The notes beneath the pieces are model-generated. The model did no database searches, was not told the origin of the DNA, and saw only the letters and a list, made by a program, of their open reading frames with translations. DNA of 64,000 nucleotides from Tupaia tana (Eukaryota > Chordata > Mammalia > Scandentia > Tupaiidae), in the NCBI GenBank assembly GCA_026018925.1, contig JAKSZU010000007.1:97985501-98049500 (forward strand). The letters run 5' to 3'. Below, one piece after another: positions 47,866-59,293 of this stretch (positions are counted from its first letter, which is position 1; each line of letters begins with the position of its first letter). The position numbers and the translations under genes are program-made.

Positions 47866-47943
47866 GTGTGTGTGTGTGTGTGTGTGTGTACATACATATA
47901 TGTATATAAGTATGTATGTGCGTGTATGTGTGTGTGTGTGTAT
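47866..47943 (+). repeat. GT/AT microsatellite
   Basis: Two GT runs separated by ATACATATATGTATATAAGT-like sequence. Confidence 0.95.
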
Positions 47944-47959
47944 AATATTTAGAAGGCTC

Positions 47960-48150
47960 TGGTCATATTGCTGTTGTCCGGCCTCACCCTCCTAGCTGGG
48001 ACCGCAGTCGCAGGCCACCATCCCAGGCCACCTTCTCAGGTCACCATCCCAGCTCTTCTTTGTCACCCAGGCCAGCCTCGAATTCATGATCTTCCACCTC
48101 AGCCTCTGGGATCTCTGGAATCACAGACACACCTCACCACACTCAGCTCT
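47960..48150 (-). mobile_element. 7SL-derived (Alu/B1-like) SINE, diverged
   Basis: CTAGCTGGGACCGCAGTCGC, CACCCAGGCCAGCCTCGAAT and CACCTCAGCCTCTGGGATC with GGAATCACAGACAC mirror the same module order as at 38834-39010. Confidence 0.65.
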
Positions 48151-48223
48151 GTGTAGTATCATATTACGAATTACTAGCTAGAAACTCCCCAGTGAGGATA
48201 ATGATGCACTCTGATTTAAGCCA

Positions 48224-48447
48224 GTGTCTTTTCCTATATCTGTACATGTGTCCTAGCATGTTGTGGTGTCTTTTCCTGTATCTGTACATGTGACCCAGCG
48301 TGTCATGGTGTCTTTTCCTGTATCTGTACATGTGTCCCAGCGTGTCATGGTGTCTTTTCCTGTATCCGTACATGTGTCCTAGCATGTTGTGGTGTCTTTT
48401 CCTGTATCTGTACATGTGTCCTAGCGTGTCGTGGTGTCTTCTCCTAT
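48224..48447 (+). repeat. 42-bp minisatellite, left part
   Basis: Five complete units of GTGTCTTTTCCTGTATCTGT plus ACATGTGTCCTAGCATGTTGTG variants start at 48224, 48266, 48308, 48350 and 48392, then a 14-bp partial unit ends at 48447 where the L1 begins. Confidence 0.95.
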
Positions 48448-48711
48448 TTTTTAATTATTTTTATCTATTTATTTATTTACCTTTTTTAAAAATACATTCA
48501 ATCACATTATTTACCTTACAAGGTCAACATCAATATGTGTACATTTCTCACTGGTCCAGTTGATCAAAATATAACAACAATACCTCCCTGTCCCGACAAT
48601 GCTCTGTATCCCTCCTCCAAATGTCCTTCCCCAGGCCCCACTCCTCCACACACACCACATCTGGCATTCACATCCGTCTCTTGTGCTTGTACATCCTTTA
48701 GCCTGTCAGTT

Positions 48712-51700
48712 TCAGTCATATATATTAAGTGAGGAAATACAGTGTCTCTCCTTCATAGCCTGGCTTGCTTCACTCAGCAGTAAATCTTCCATATTCTTCC
48801 ACTTTATGTCAAAAGCCAGGGTTTTGTTGTTTTTTATGGCTGAATAGTATTCCATAGAGTATATGTGCCACAGTTTTTCAATCCATTCATCTGTACGGGG
48901 GCATTTGGGTTGGTTCCATGTCTTAGCAATCATGAAAAGTGCCACAATAAACATCGATATGCAAGCACTTTTCCAATGAAGAATTCTTCTGTCCTTTGGG
49001 TAGATCCCAAGGAATGGGATTGCTGGATCATATGGTAGTTCTATTTGTAGACTTTTGAGTAATCTCCAAATTGTTCTCCACAGTGGTTGGACTAATTTAC
49101 ATTCCCACCAGCAGTGTAAGAGAGCTCCCCTTTTGCCACACCCCTGCCAACACTTGTCATTTTTTGTTTTTTTAATCTTAGCCATTCTGACTGGAGTTAG
49201 GTGGTATCTCATTGTTGTTTTGATCTGCATTTCTCTTACAATGAGGGATGTTGAGCATTTTTTCATAGGCCTTCTGGCTATTCGTATGTCATCTTTAGAG
49301 AGTGGTTTTTTCAACTCATTCTCCCATCTTTTAATAGGGTTGATCATCTTTTTTTCCAAACAGCTTCTTTAGTTCCTTGTGTATTCTGGTTATCAGACCC
49401 TTATCTGATGCATAATTTACAAAAATATCATCCCATTCTGAGGGCTGTCGATTCACACTAATTACTGTGACTTTTGCCATGCAGAAACTTCTTAGTCTGA
49501 TGTAATCCCACTTGTCTATTTTGGGGATTATCGACTGTGCTTTGGGGGTTTTATGTAAGAAGTCTTTCCCTACCCCAATGTCTCCCAGAGTTTCCCCAGT
49601 GTTTTCTAGAAGCAGTTTTATAGTTTGGGGTCTTAGATTTAGATTCTTTATCCACCTTGACTTGATTTTTGTCAAAGGTGAGAGGTAGGGGTTCAGATTC
49701 ATCTTTTTACAGGTGGAAATCCAGTTTTTCCAGCACCATTTGCTGAAGAGGTTTTCCTTTTCCCACTGGATTGACTGGTACCCCTTGTCAAAAATCAGTT
49801 GACTGAATGATTGGGAATTTATTCCTGTGGACTCAATTCTGTTCCATTGGTCCACAAGTCTGTTCCTGTGCCAGCACCATGCTGTTTTGATTACCACAGC
49901 TTTGTAGTATATTTTAGGTCAGGGAGTGAGATGCCGCCTACTCCACTCTTCTTGTATAGAATTGCTTTGGCAATACGGGGTCTTTTATTATTCCAGACGA
50001 ATCTTATGATTGTCTTTTCTAGATTTGTGAAGAATGTGTCTGGTGCTTTGATTGGCATTGCATTAAATAGGTAGATTAATTTGGGTAGAATTGCCATTTT
50101 GGTTATATTAATTCTTCCAATCCAGGAACATGGGATGTCCTTCCACTTTTTTGTGTCATTTTCAATTTCTTTTTTTAGCTTCTCATAGTTTTCCTTGTGG
50201 AGGTCTTTAACTTCTTTGGTTAGATTTATCCTTAAGTATCTTATACTTTTTGTGGCTATGGTAAATGGAACAACTTTTTTCAGTTCTATCTCAGTCTGCC
50301 TGTTGTTTGTATATAGAAATGCTATAGACTTCTGTATATTAATTTTGTATCCTGCAACTTTACTGTATTTGTGTATTACTTCCAGAAATTTTTTCATGGA
50401 AATCATTGGATCTTCTATGTAAAAAATCACGTCATCTGTGAATAGAGAGAGTTTCACCTCTTCTTTTCCTATTTTGATGCCTTTATTTTTTTGCTCTTTT
50501 CTGATTGCGTTGGCGAGGACTTCCAGTACTATATTGAAAAAGAGTGGAGAAAGTGGGCATCCTTGTCTTGTTCCTGTGTTTAGTGGAAAAACTTTCAGCT
50601 TTTCTCCATTCAGGATGATATTCGCAATGGGTTTTTCATAGATAGCTTTTATTGTGTTGAGAAATGACCCTTTTATGCTGATTTTGCTGAGAGTCTTCAT
50701 CATGAAGGGATGTTGTATCTTACCAAATGCTTTTTCTGCATCAATCGATATGACCATATGGTTTTTGTATTTTTTCCTGTTAATATGGTGTATTACATTT
50801 ATGGTTTTGCGTATGTTGAACCAACCTTGTATTCCTGGAATAAAGCCTACCTGAACATGATGTATAATCTTTTTTATAAGCTGTTGTACACGATTTGCTA
50901 GTACCTTGTTGAGAATCTTCGTGTCTATATTCATCAGGGATATTGGTCTATAGTTTTCCTTCCTTGTCCTGTCCTTATCTGTTTTGAGGATAAGGGTGAT
51001 AGAGGCTTCATAGAATGAATTAGGGAGAGATTCACCCTTTTGGATTTTTAGAAATAACTTGAGCAGAATGGAAGTTAACTTTTCTTTGAAAGTTTTATAG
51101 AACTCAGAACTGAACCCATCAGGGCCAGGGCTTTTCTTTGTTGGAAGGTTATTTATTACTGATTCAATCTCCTGGCTTGTTATGGGCCTATTTAGACTTT
51201 CTATATCCTCCTGGCTCAATCTTGGTAGATTATACATGTCCAAGAATTTGTCCATCTCGTCCAGATTGTCTTGTTTCTTGGCATATAGTTGTTCATAATA
51301 GCCTCTAATTATGTTCTGTATTTCTGCTTTGTCTGTTGTTATATTTCCTGCTTCATTGCAGATTTGATTCACCTGGTTCCTTTCTCTCTTCTTAATATGT
51401 CTTGCTAGTGGTGTATCAATTTTGTTTATCTTTTCAAAGAACCAGCTTTTACTTTCATTTATTTTCTGTATAGTTCACTTATTTTCTATTTCATTTATTT
51501 CTGCTCGGATCTTTATTATTTCCTTTCTCCTGGAGTTTTTTGGAACATTTTGCTGTTGCTTCTCCAATTCTATGAGGCATGATGTTAAGTGATTCATTTG
51601 CCTTCTTTCCGTCTTCCTCTTATGAGCACTAATTGCTGTAAACTTCCCTCTTATGACTGCTTTTGCAGTGTCCCAAAGATTATGGAAACTCGTGTCCTCA

Positions 51701-52557
51701 TTGTCATTAGCTTCCATGAATCTTTTGATTTCAGACTTTATTTTATCAGTAGTTGTGGAGTCATTCAGTAGTAGGTTATTTAGATTCCATGTATTTGAGT
51801 ATTTTTGAGGATTTCTCTTGAAATTAAACTCAAGTTTAATTCCATCATGGTCAGAGAAGATGCTGGAAATTGTTTCTATGCCTTTGAATCTGTAGAGGCT
51901 TGTTTTGTGTGCTATGATGTGGTCAATTTTCAAAAAGGTTCCATGTGAAGGTGAGAAAAAAGTGTATCTCGTGGTTTTTGGCTGGAATGTTCTATAGATG
52001 TCTATTAAGTCCATTTGATTTATGGTATCATTCAGATCCTTTATCTCTTTATCTATTTTTTGTCTAGATGACCTGTCCCGAGGGGATAGTACAGTGTTGA
52101 GGTCTCCAAAAATTAGTGTAGTGCAGTCTCTCTCCCCTTTTAGATCTAACAGTCTTTCCTTCACATATTTGGGTCCTCCTGTGTTACGCACATAGATATT
52201 TATAAGAGTTATTTCTTCTTGATCTATTGATCCTTTTACTACAATATAGTGCCCTCCTTTGTCTCTTTGAATAGTTTTTGTTTTAAAGCCTATTTTGTCA
52301 AAAATTAGTATCGCAACTCCAGCTCTTTTTTGGTTCCCATTTGCATGGAAAACCTTTTCCCAACCCTTCACTTTCAGTCTATGTATATCTTTATCAATGA
52401 GGTGGGTTTCCTGTAGGCAACAGATACAGGGTCTCTGTTTTTTTTTTTTTTATCCATTCAGCCAGTCTGTATCTCTTGATTGGAGAATTTAATCCATTCA
52501 CATTCAATGTTATTATCGATGTAACTGGATCTGTCCTGATGTTTAAATTGGCCATTG
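48712..52557 (-). pseudogene. L1 ORF2 (endonuclease and reverse transcriptase), broken
   Basis: Starts MANLNIRTDP near 52557. The apurinic endonuclease domain (to about 51.7 kb) keeps IFGDLN, IDHIIA and SDHDG. A 14-A run near 52440 shifts the frame. A TGA at about 51472 separates it from the RT block 51372-49891, which has [34 protein letters not shown] and the catalytic box [11 protein letters not shown] (two aspartates kept, the usual alanine replaced by threonine). Frameshifts near 49900 and in an A7 run near 49350 precede the C-terminal Zn-knuckle-like [17 protein letters not shown]. Five lesions, at least two of them in homopolymers. Confidence 0.88.
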
Positions 52558-52625
52558 TCACAACAGCCTTTTATTCCTTTGTTTCTGTCTGTTAGCTCTT
52601 TAGTTTTCCAGGAACAGTACTTTCT

Positions 52626-53451
52626 TCAGGGTTTCTTGAAGAGCTGGTCTGGTGCTGGCAAATTCAGGGTTTGTTTGTCTGAGAAGATTTTAATCTTTTT
52701 TTCCCATATGAAGAATAACCTTGCGGGATACAATAATCTTGGTTGAAATTGTTTCTCTCTTAGCACTTTCAATACATCTTCCCATGCTTTCCTTGCTTGC
52801 AGTGTTTCTGTTGAGAGGTCCGGAGTTAGCCTGATAGGATGACCTTTGTAAGTCACTTCTCGTTTCTCTCTTGCCAGTTTTAGTATCATGTCTTTATCTG
52901 TGGTCTTGGATAGTCTGGCTAAGATGTGCCTTGGGGAAGATCTTCTGGGGTTGATTCTAACTGGGGTCCTTTGTATTTCTTGGGTCTTGATGCTTAAGTG
53001 CCTCTCTAGACTTGAAATTTTCTTCCAGGATTTCATGGAATAGATTTTGCATGCCGTTATTAGTTTCTTCACCTTCTGGGATGCCAATTATTCTGATATT
53101 TGGGCATCTTATGGAGTCTTGTATTTCTCGTATAATATCCTCGTGATTTTTTGTTATTTTCTCTACTCTGTATCTTTTTGGCGTTTTTTTCTAGGTCAGA
53201 GGTTTTATCTTCTACATCATTGAATCGATCTTCAGCATGGTCTAATGGACTTTTAATACTTTTAAGGGAGTTTTTGATTTCCTCTATTCCAGACTTTATC
53301 TCTAATAGGTCCATCTGGTTCTTTCTCAGAGTGTCCATTTCTTCTTTCCTATCTTGGAATGACTTCCTCATCTCCTGTAGTTCATTGTTTCTTTTCTGTT
53401 CCAACTAGAAAAAGTTGTTCACCATAAATGTTCAAGATTCTTTGTCTGACA
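52626..53451 (-). pseudogene. L1 ORF1, broken
   Basis: The canonical start MSDKES near 53451 is followed by TGA and TAG codons within 16 codons. The coiled coil (EQKRNNELQEMRKSF onward, 53404-53069) is open. A frameshift at the RRM (KMPKYQNNWHPRR in place of the usual PNI-type motif) leads into the C-terminal domain at 53087-52626 (RINPRRSSPRHILARLSK, VTYKGHPIRLTPDLS). Confidence 0.85.
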
Positions 53452-54174
53452 TTTTGGTAATGTCTTCCATTTGCACGAAAGATGGAGGGGAGTTACTCTG
53501 TACCTTTGATGGAGATATATTTCCTTGTTTATCATGCCTGAGGCTGTTCTTCTACTTCTAGCCATTGGAAGATGTACTAACTTTTAAGTACCTCTTAGAA
53601 GAATGTTTCGCTGGCTCGGAGTATGTTTCCCTTTTGCTGGGGATTGATGTCTGCCGAAGTCTCTGTTCTGTTGTTTTTAGTAATGTGATCTCAAAAAAGA
53701 TACTATATTCAGGTGTCTCAAGAGCAGTATCTCCTTTTTCACAGCTGGTTCCATACAAGAGAGAGACCCATAGAACTTTATATGACTAGAAAATTTCAGA
53801 TCTCTGATTTTAGAGCTAGCTAGTCCCTCTGGAAAGATGGAAGAGGAAGAGAAGATAATATAAGGGAAAAGGAAAGAGTAGAGAGGGGAATTAAGAAAAA
53901 GTCACGCGCCGCCCATTAGTGTGGCGAGCGATTTCGCCAGATGCCTTCCATTGTACCTGGGTGCTGGCTGCTACAGCCAAAGGGGCAGTCTGTGGGGAGA
54001 GGGAGAGGAGGCAATTTACAAAAGAGTGGAGGACAGTAAAGAAAAAGAAATGGAGAAACTGTCTACTTGCCTATGGGTCTGGGTGGATCCTGGACTGGGG
54101 GGTCTGGAGGTGAGGCGGTGGGGCAGTGTTGCCCCTGCCACTGTATCCCTTGCTGCCCAGATGCCTTCAGATCA

Positions 54175-54297
54175 TCTTTTCCTATATTTGTACATATGTT
54201 CTAGCGTGTTGTGGTGTCTTTTCCTGTATCTGTACATGTGTCCTAGCATGGCGCGGTGTCTTTTCCTGTATCTGTACATGTGTCCTAATGTGTCGTA
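54175..54297 (+). repeat. 42-bp minisatellite, right part
   Basis: Starts with the target-site duplication and the remaining 28 bp of the split unit. Complete units follow at 54214-54255 and 54256-54297, identical in period and consensus to 48224-48447. Confidence 0.95.
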
Positions 54298-56650
54298 GCC
54301 AGCAGGGACTGTAGTCAAGCCCCCGTGGGAAATTTGAGGCTTCACAGACAAAACAGCTGGCTCCAAGTCACAGAGCTACTTAGTGTAAAATCAAACTCTC
54401 TTGTGATAAATCAACACATTTAAATATTTGATGGTAGCAGGTTAATTTCCAAATAGACAATGCTCTCATAATTTACCATATTCGTTACTGGGTTACAAAG
54501 AGATCTGAAAAATTCAGGTTTTTCTCCTACTTCTGTTTAATGAAGTCATCTAGTTTTAGCTTTAATGAAGGAAAAAGTTGCCGTTCCTCACCATTTGGTG
54601 TCCTGGAGCGCTGTCTGTAACTTATTTTTTCTTCCCAGTACAATAAAATCAAAGTTCCATGTGGGAGAAAGATGGACGTGGGGGCAGGAGGGGTGGAATC
54701 CAGGGGAAGCGCAGCAGAACCTCTGATGGCCGCCCGCGGCCTTGGAGGGCTGTCCGCTGATGACGTGGGGGAGCTGGTGTCTGGCTGGACTGAAATGCGG
54801 TGTGTTCGTCCTGGGAGGTCCTTTATGTATGCCGCAAGGATGTACAGTAATTAAATATAAACAATTAAGAAATAAAGAACAAAATTTAAATAAGTAAATA
54901 TATAATTTAACAAACTAACTAACTAAATCCAAGTAAAATGCGGCCAGGTGGGAGTTCTCTGGTGTCCCTGAAAAGGACGCGGGCACAGCCGCTAGGAGCC
55001 ATCAGCTGGTGGAGCGCACGCAGGCCAGCCCGCCAGCCCACACTGGGCACAGGCGGGCACCTGTCAGGCCGTCGGGCAGGGACTGTACCCATTTTCGTGG
55101 CAGTCGGCGGGCAGGCAGTGTGGGCACCACTGGGGAAAATGTCTGTTAGTTGGCCAGTCTACCTGACTCCTTTCTACTGCTTCGGGAATTCACCACGTTG
55201 CTTATTTGGAAGGCTTCCCCTTGGTTCCGAGTCCACAGCAGCCAGCAGAAGCTCCAGGCTCTGGCTGCCAGACAGGAAGCAGGGCAAGGATGGTGGCCAC
55301 TCCCAGGTCTCCAGGGAGCCAGCAGGAGTTCCAAGCTGCCAGGCTGCCAGACAGGAAGCAAGGCAAGGGTGGTGGTGGTCCCAGGTCCCCTCCAGGGAGC
55401 GAGCAGGGCAACGGTGGAATCGCAGAGTCCTCGAGAAATCAGAGGGAACAAAGAAGGGACTGATGCAAGGGGACCACAAAAAGTTTGTGGAAAAATAGAA
55501 TTAAATTGAGTACTCTCCTTGTTGCCTTCTCATTTAAATTTGCAACATTCATGTTGCCCCTGGCCTTAGCATTGGCTCTGGGGTCAGGAGCTTCTGGGAA
55601 GCGCGGCTTAGAGTGAACAGCTTGCCGTGGGCTCACGTGGAAGCCTGGCTTGTTTTTTCCTTTTGTGTTTTCTCTGCAGGTCCTGGGGCTCCCAGGGCCT
55701 GGCTCACTGCATCCTCTCCCTGCTGCTCACTGTCCAGGGCCCCTTCCTGCCCTGGTGTCTCAGAATCCGGGACTCAGCCCCGTGGAGCGCAGGGTGGTCG
55801 AGGAGGTCTGGGGAGAACCACAGACGTGGGCAAAGCAGGACGCCTAGTAAGGGCCACACCACCACAAAGATCACAGCGGAGAAGGGAGTGGGCTTCGCAG
55901 ATCAACTGCTTGGCTCTCAGCGACTGAACCCTGTGCTGTGGGGTAATACTGGTACAATCCCCAGCGCCTCCATGTCCTCATCTGTGACAAGGGACAATCT
56001 CAGCATAAGGGTGGGCTAGGAATTGAACCAGGCCTCCATGCCCCCTCAGCTTCCCAAGCAGTGCTCTCAAGCAGAGCACACCACTGCGGCCGTCGTGGTC
56101 AGGAATCCTCGATGAGCGTGCAAATGCTCAGAGCTGGGCCTGAAACCCCGAGGCACCCCACAAGCTAGAGACCATAACCGGGGTCCAGGACATACCTGTG
56201 AAAATGAAAACCGGACAGCATCACCTTTGGGCCTATCTCTAGGTATCTTTGAGCTACAAAGAAAGAGAAGAGGCACCAAACGTAGTAACGGGAAATCCTC
56301 ATAACGTGTCTCCATCTGTTTAAGACTAATTTCTATTTGCAAACAACCTGCACTTTGTTGCTCAGATACATTTTGTTTTAGGATTTGGTGCAATATACAT
56401 GTGGCTGTGACTTTTTTTTTTTTAGTGGCAGATCATATATTCATAATTCATTAATAAATCAACAAAACCAGGTTTTGTGTGTGATGAGGCTCATGTTCTT
56501 TCTTGGTCTCAGTAAGCACCGTGAGTGTGCACCTTCCTGGCTGGAGCGGCACCGGCCAGGCCGGCCAGGTAAGGAGTAAAGAGCGGAAATGGCGTCCACA
56601 TGTGGGGAGTGCAGGAGCTGGAAGGTGGAGGGTGGAAGTCATCTGTTAAC
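54298..56650. other. Unique intergenic sequence
   Basis: Holds the 86-bp tandem pair and GC-rich stretches. No exon could be supported; the many overlapping open frames reflect GC content and lack known motifs. Confidence 0.5.
55250..55410 (+). repeat. Two-copy tandem repeat of about 86 bp
   Basis: GGCTGCCAGACAGGAAGCA occurs at about 55262 and 55343, each followed by GGCAAGG(A/G)TGGTGG and CCAGGGAG(C)-type sequence. This creates long open frames in several phases by chance. Confidence 0.75.
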
Positions 56651-56664
56651 AATTGTGCTTTTGG

Positions 56665-56926
56665 GGAACCAGCAGTTAGCGTAATGGCTGTGTCGCTGGA
56701 CTCCCACGTGGTTTACCGCGGTTCGCGTCCCGGACCCGGTGGCTTAAAACTCATGCCGGGCGCGTGTGTGTGCATGCCCAGGATCCCGAGAGGAGAATGG
56801 AGGAGAAGGGATTGCGGCGTGACTATCCCCCCTGGGGGGTGATTTCTCGCTTTCTGTCTCTCTGTCTCCCTCTGTCTGTCTGGCAAGCGCACCCGCCCTA
56901 TAGTGAAAACCTCTCCCCCCCAAAAA
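56665..56926 (+). mobile_element. Young tRNA-derived SINE
   Basis: Perfect 14-bp AATTGTGCTTTTGG at 56651-56664 and 56927-56940. Confidence 0.93.
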
Positions 56927-57070
56927 AATTGTGCTTTTGGATAGGAGTGGAATTAAATTAGTTGATGGGTTACTTTAAAAAGATCAATTCTTCTCTGTCC
57001 TTGCTTGGCTTAGGTCTTGCTGTCTTTGTGGACACAGGAGTGGTACTAACAACAGGGAAGGGAAAGTCTA

Positions 57071-57117
57071 TTTTTTTTGCCATAGGGCATGTGCTCTCAC
57101 TTGAGACAGACAGAAAA

Positions 57118-57156
<39 letters not shown>

Positions 57157-57335
57157 AATCACTTCCTGGGGTGTATGGCCATGTTATAATCCCTTTTCCT
57201 CTACTTTCTTGGAATTTTGGGCACAAATACATACACGCCCAGTGTGATTTCTCAAGCCTACAGATCCAAGACTCGAACCTTACAGTTGGCTATGTGGGAT
57301 CCGGCCACCTTACCCACCATGCCACCTGCTGACCT
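57071..57335 (-). mobile_element. tRNA-derived SINE, old, AG-expanded
   Basis: GCCATAGGGCATGTGCTCTC, then an AG-rich run (57117-57157), ending CATGCCACCTGCTGACC. Confidence 0.8.
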
Positions 57336-57589
57336 GAGAAGCCTTTTTTGCCATCCCTCGTTCATGTCTGCTAAGAGCACATTTTAGACCTCCTCATTGG
57401 AAAGCTGTGGTCATGGACTGCTAGTCTGCCGCGGGCCCTGAGAGCCTGCAGACTAGGGGTGTCAAAGTGACCCCACTGACTGTCTATCACTTCAATTAGA
57501 CAAGATGCAGAGATGGGGGTAGGCGGACAGTTGCCCCAAAGAAATGTCAATGTAATGATTCAATTGCATTTGAACACAGGTTGTTTTAA

Positions 57590-57900
57590 ACTGTGCTCTT
57601 TTTACTAAAAAAGTAAAAAGAAGCCATTGGAAAATGCTAAACATAATAATGAAGAATAAAAAAATTATCCTAAGTCTTGCCTTCCAGAGTAGCCACTGCC
57701 AACATTTTATTTTTTGAATATTCACATTTAAAGTTGTTAAACAAAATTGGGGCATATTAAATATTAGTATTATTATATATAGTTTAAATCTTTATTTTTT
57801 ACACTGGATAAACTATTCATCTTTTCCAGAAAGCATGAACATCTATATCATATTTTTTTTGTTTTTAAGATACAAAGCATTATTTCAAACATTCAAAGTG
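57590..57900 (-). mobile_element. Possible very old L1 fragment
   Basis: AGAGTAGCCACTGCCAACAT followed by AT-rich sequence with CATCTATATCATATTTTTTT. Weak similarity only. Confidence 0.35.
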
Positions 57901-58070
57901 AAAGATGTGTTCTTAGTAAAATAATCGTAACCCGTTCAAGGATTCTGAGGATTAAGGTCTGCCATGTGAGTTATTAAAAGGGGTTGAATTGGTACATGAA
58001 GAAAGAGACAGAAAAAGTGAGTGGGATCCACTCTTGCCAGATATGGATGACAACATGAAGAGTAGTAGAT

Positions 58071-58218
58071 GGGACTAGCAGGTGGCATGGTGGTTAAGGT
58101 GCTGGACTCCCACATGGCCAACCATGGTTTTGAGTCCCAGACCTGGTGGCTTGCTTTTTCACCTTCTTCATCCCCCATCTCTCTTTGGTGAGCACATAAA
58201 CCCTACAGCAAATTAAAA
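58071..58218 (+). mobile_element. Short-type tRNA-derived SINE
   Basis: Head GGGACTAGCAGGTGGCATGG, B-box-like GGTTTTGAGTCCC, short tail. Flanks AGTAGTAGAT and AGTAGTAATA. Confidence 0.85.
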
Positions 58219-58228
58219 AGTAGTAATA

Positions 58229-58500
58229 GGGACCAGTAGACTGTGTAATAGTTATATTCCTGGACTCCCACATGGCTGTCTGTGGTTTGAGTTCCAGACT
58301 GGTGGCTTGAAACTCAAACCAGGCATGTGCGTGTGCATGCCCCAAATCCTGAGAGGAGAATGCAGAAGAGACTGCAGTGTGGCCATCCACCCTGGGGGAT
58401 GATTTCTCACTTTCTGTCTCTCTGGCGAGCACACATGCCCTATAGCAAAAATCTCTGTCTAAAATAATAATAATAATAAATAAAATTAAGTAAATAATTC
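58229..58500 (+). mobile_element. tRNA-derived SINE nearest SELE
   Basis: Head GGGACCAGTAGACTGTGTAA, tail of AAT/AAAT repeats. It ends about 240 bp before the ATF site of the SELE promoter. Confidence 0.88.
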
Positions 58501-58740
58501 TTAGAAAAAAGGGTAGTAGACCATGAACAAAACCCATTTCTAGCGTGCTGTGTTTATACAGTTCTGATTATTATTACAATTACACGAGAGATACCACCAG
58601 TAAGTAAAGTTTGAAACTTTCTAAAGACAGAGTTCATGTAATTAAAACAAAAACTTACATGTTTTTGTCATCCTGGTAAAGTGTTCTGTAACATACGAAG
58701 GCAGGGATGAAGGAGAATGAGTTGAGCGGGCTAGAATTTC
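58501..58740. other. SELE upstream region
   Basis: AT-rich, between the nearest SINE and the ATF site. Probably holds distal promoter elements; no site is strong enough to call. Confidence 0.4.
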
Positions 58741-58866
58741 TGACATCATTATAATTTTAGTGTTTCGGATATTCCCGGGAAACTTTCTGGACGCCGTTGG
58801 GAATTTCCTCTCCTGGACTTGAATAATATCCTCCTATTATTCACAGGAAACAAGCCTCCTATAAAG
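58741..58866 (+). promoter_or_regulatory. SELE: SELE proximal promoter (ATF/CRE-like site, kappaB sites, TATA box)
   Basis: The block resembles the cytokine-responsive human SELE promoter in order and spacing. TGACATCA at 58741-58748 corresponds to the ATF/c-Jun element (PDII or NF-ELAM1). GGATATTCCC at 58767-58776 and the overlapping GGGAAACTTT at 58777-58786 correspond to the distal paired kappaB region. GGGAATTTCC at 58799-58808 is a perfect kappaB consensus and corresponds to the proximal site. TATAAAG is at 58860-58866. In human endothelium these elements assemble an NF-kappaB/ATF enhanceosome in response to TNF and IL-1; activity here is inferred from the conserved sites. Confidence 0.9.
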
Positions 58867-58887
58867 GGGTCCCGGCAGAGGCAATGT

Positions 58888-59070
58888 GCGCTGTTCTTGG
58901 CTGGCTTTGCCGTGGACCTGCCAGACGGCCCCAGAGGCAGAGAGGGCAGCGTGGCCCGCGGACCGACGCCCAGGCAGCTCTGCACAGGGGGCAGGTGCTT
59001 TACTCCTCACAGAGCAGCGGCCGCCAGCGCAGGCTCACCTACACCCACGGGTGTGCCAACGGCCTCCCAG
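58888..59070 (+). other. SELE: SELE exon 1 (noncoding 5' UTR)
   Basis: The exon starts roughly 25-30 bp after the TATA box; the exact start is inferred, within about 8 bp. It ends at a consensus donor (CCCAG|GTAAGA) at 59070/59071. The segment TGTTCTTGGCTGGCTTTGCC aligns with the start of the human first exon, while the rest is more GC-rich than I expect from human. It carries no signal-peptide coding. Confidence 0.75.
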
Positions 59071-59293
59071 GTAAGACCCACGCGCTCTTCTTGCCTTTTC
59101 TTTTCAACCTACGTGATGGGAATCTTACATGTTGCGTTTACTCTTCCAAATGAACTCCGGCACGAAGGCAGGTTGTGGCGCTGGAATCCTGTGCGGGACG
59201 TCCCCGGGTGGCCTGGCACACCGCGGTGGAGCGCACTGAGCGACGGCCTGCCTCGGGTTTCCTCTGCAGTAACCCTCTGCTTTTTCTCCTCAG

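Larger units (their letters stand above)
48448..54174 (-). mobile_element. Full-length L1 LINE (5.73 kb) inserted in a minisatellite
   Basis: Minus-strand element: 5' UTR about 54174-53450, ORF1 about 53451-52626, ORF2 about 52557-48712, 3' UTR to 48448. It is flanked by TCTTCTCCTAT (48437-48447) and TCTTTTCCTAT (54175-54185), an 11-bp duplication with one mismatch. When the element is removed, the flanks join into exactly one 42-bp minisatellite unit. It is the best preserved L1 in the window but is dead: two stops near the ORF1 start, an ORF1 frameshift near 53080, and several lesions in ORF2. Confidence 0.93.

Noticed and set aside
48224-48447. Regularly spaced repeats as a CRISPR-like array
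   Set aside because: Units are directly contiguous with no spacers, and the genome is mammalian; it is a minisatellite.
55146-55509. Overlapping 100-186 codon frames at 54.9-55.5 kb
   Set aside because: Open in several phases on both strands because of an 86-bp tandem repeat and GC content; no domain.
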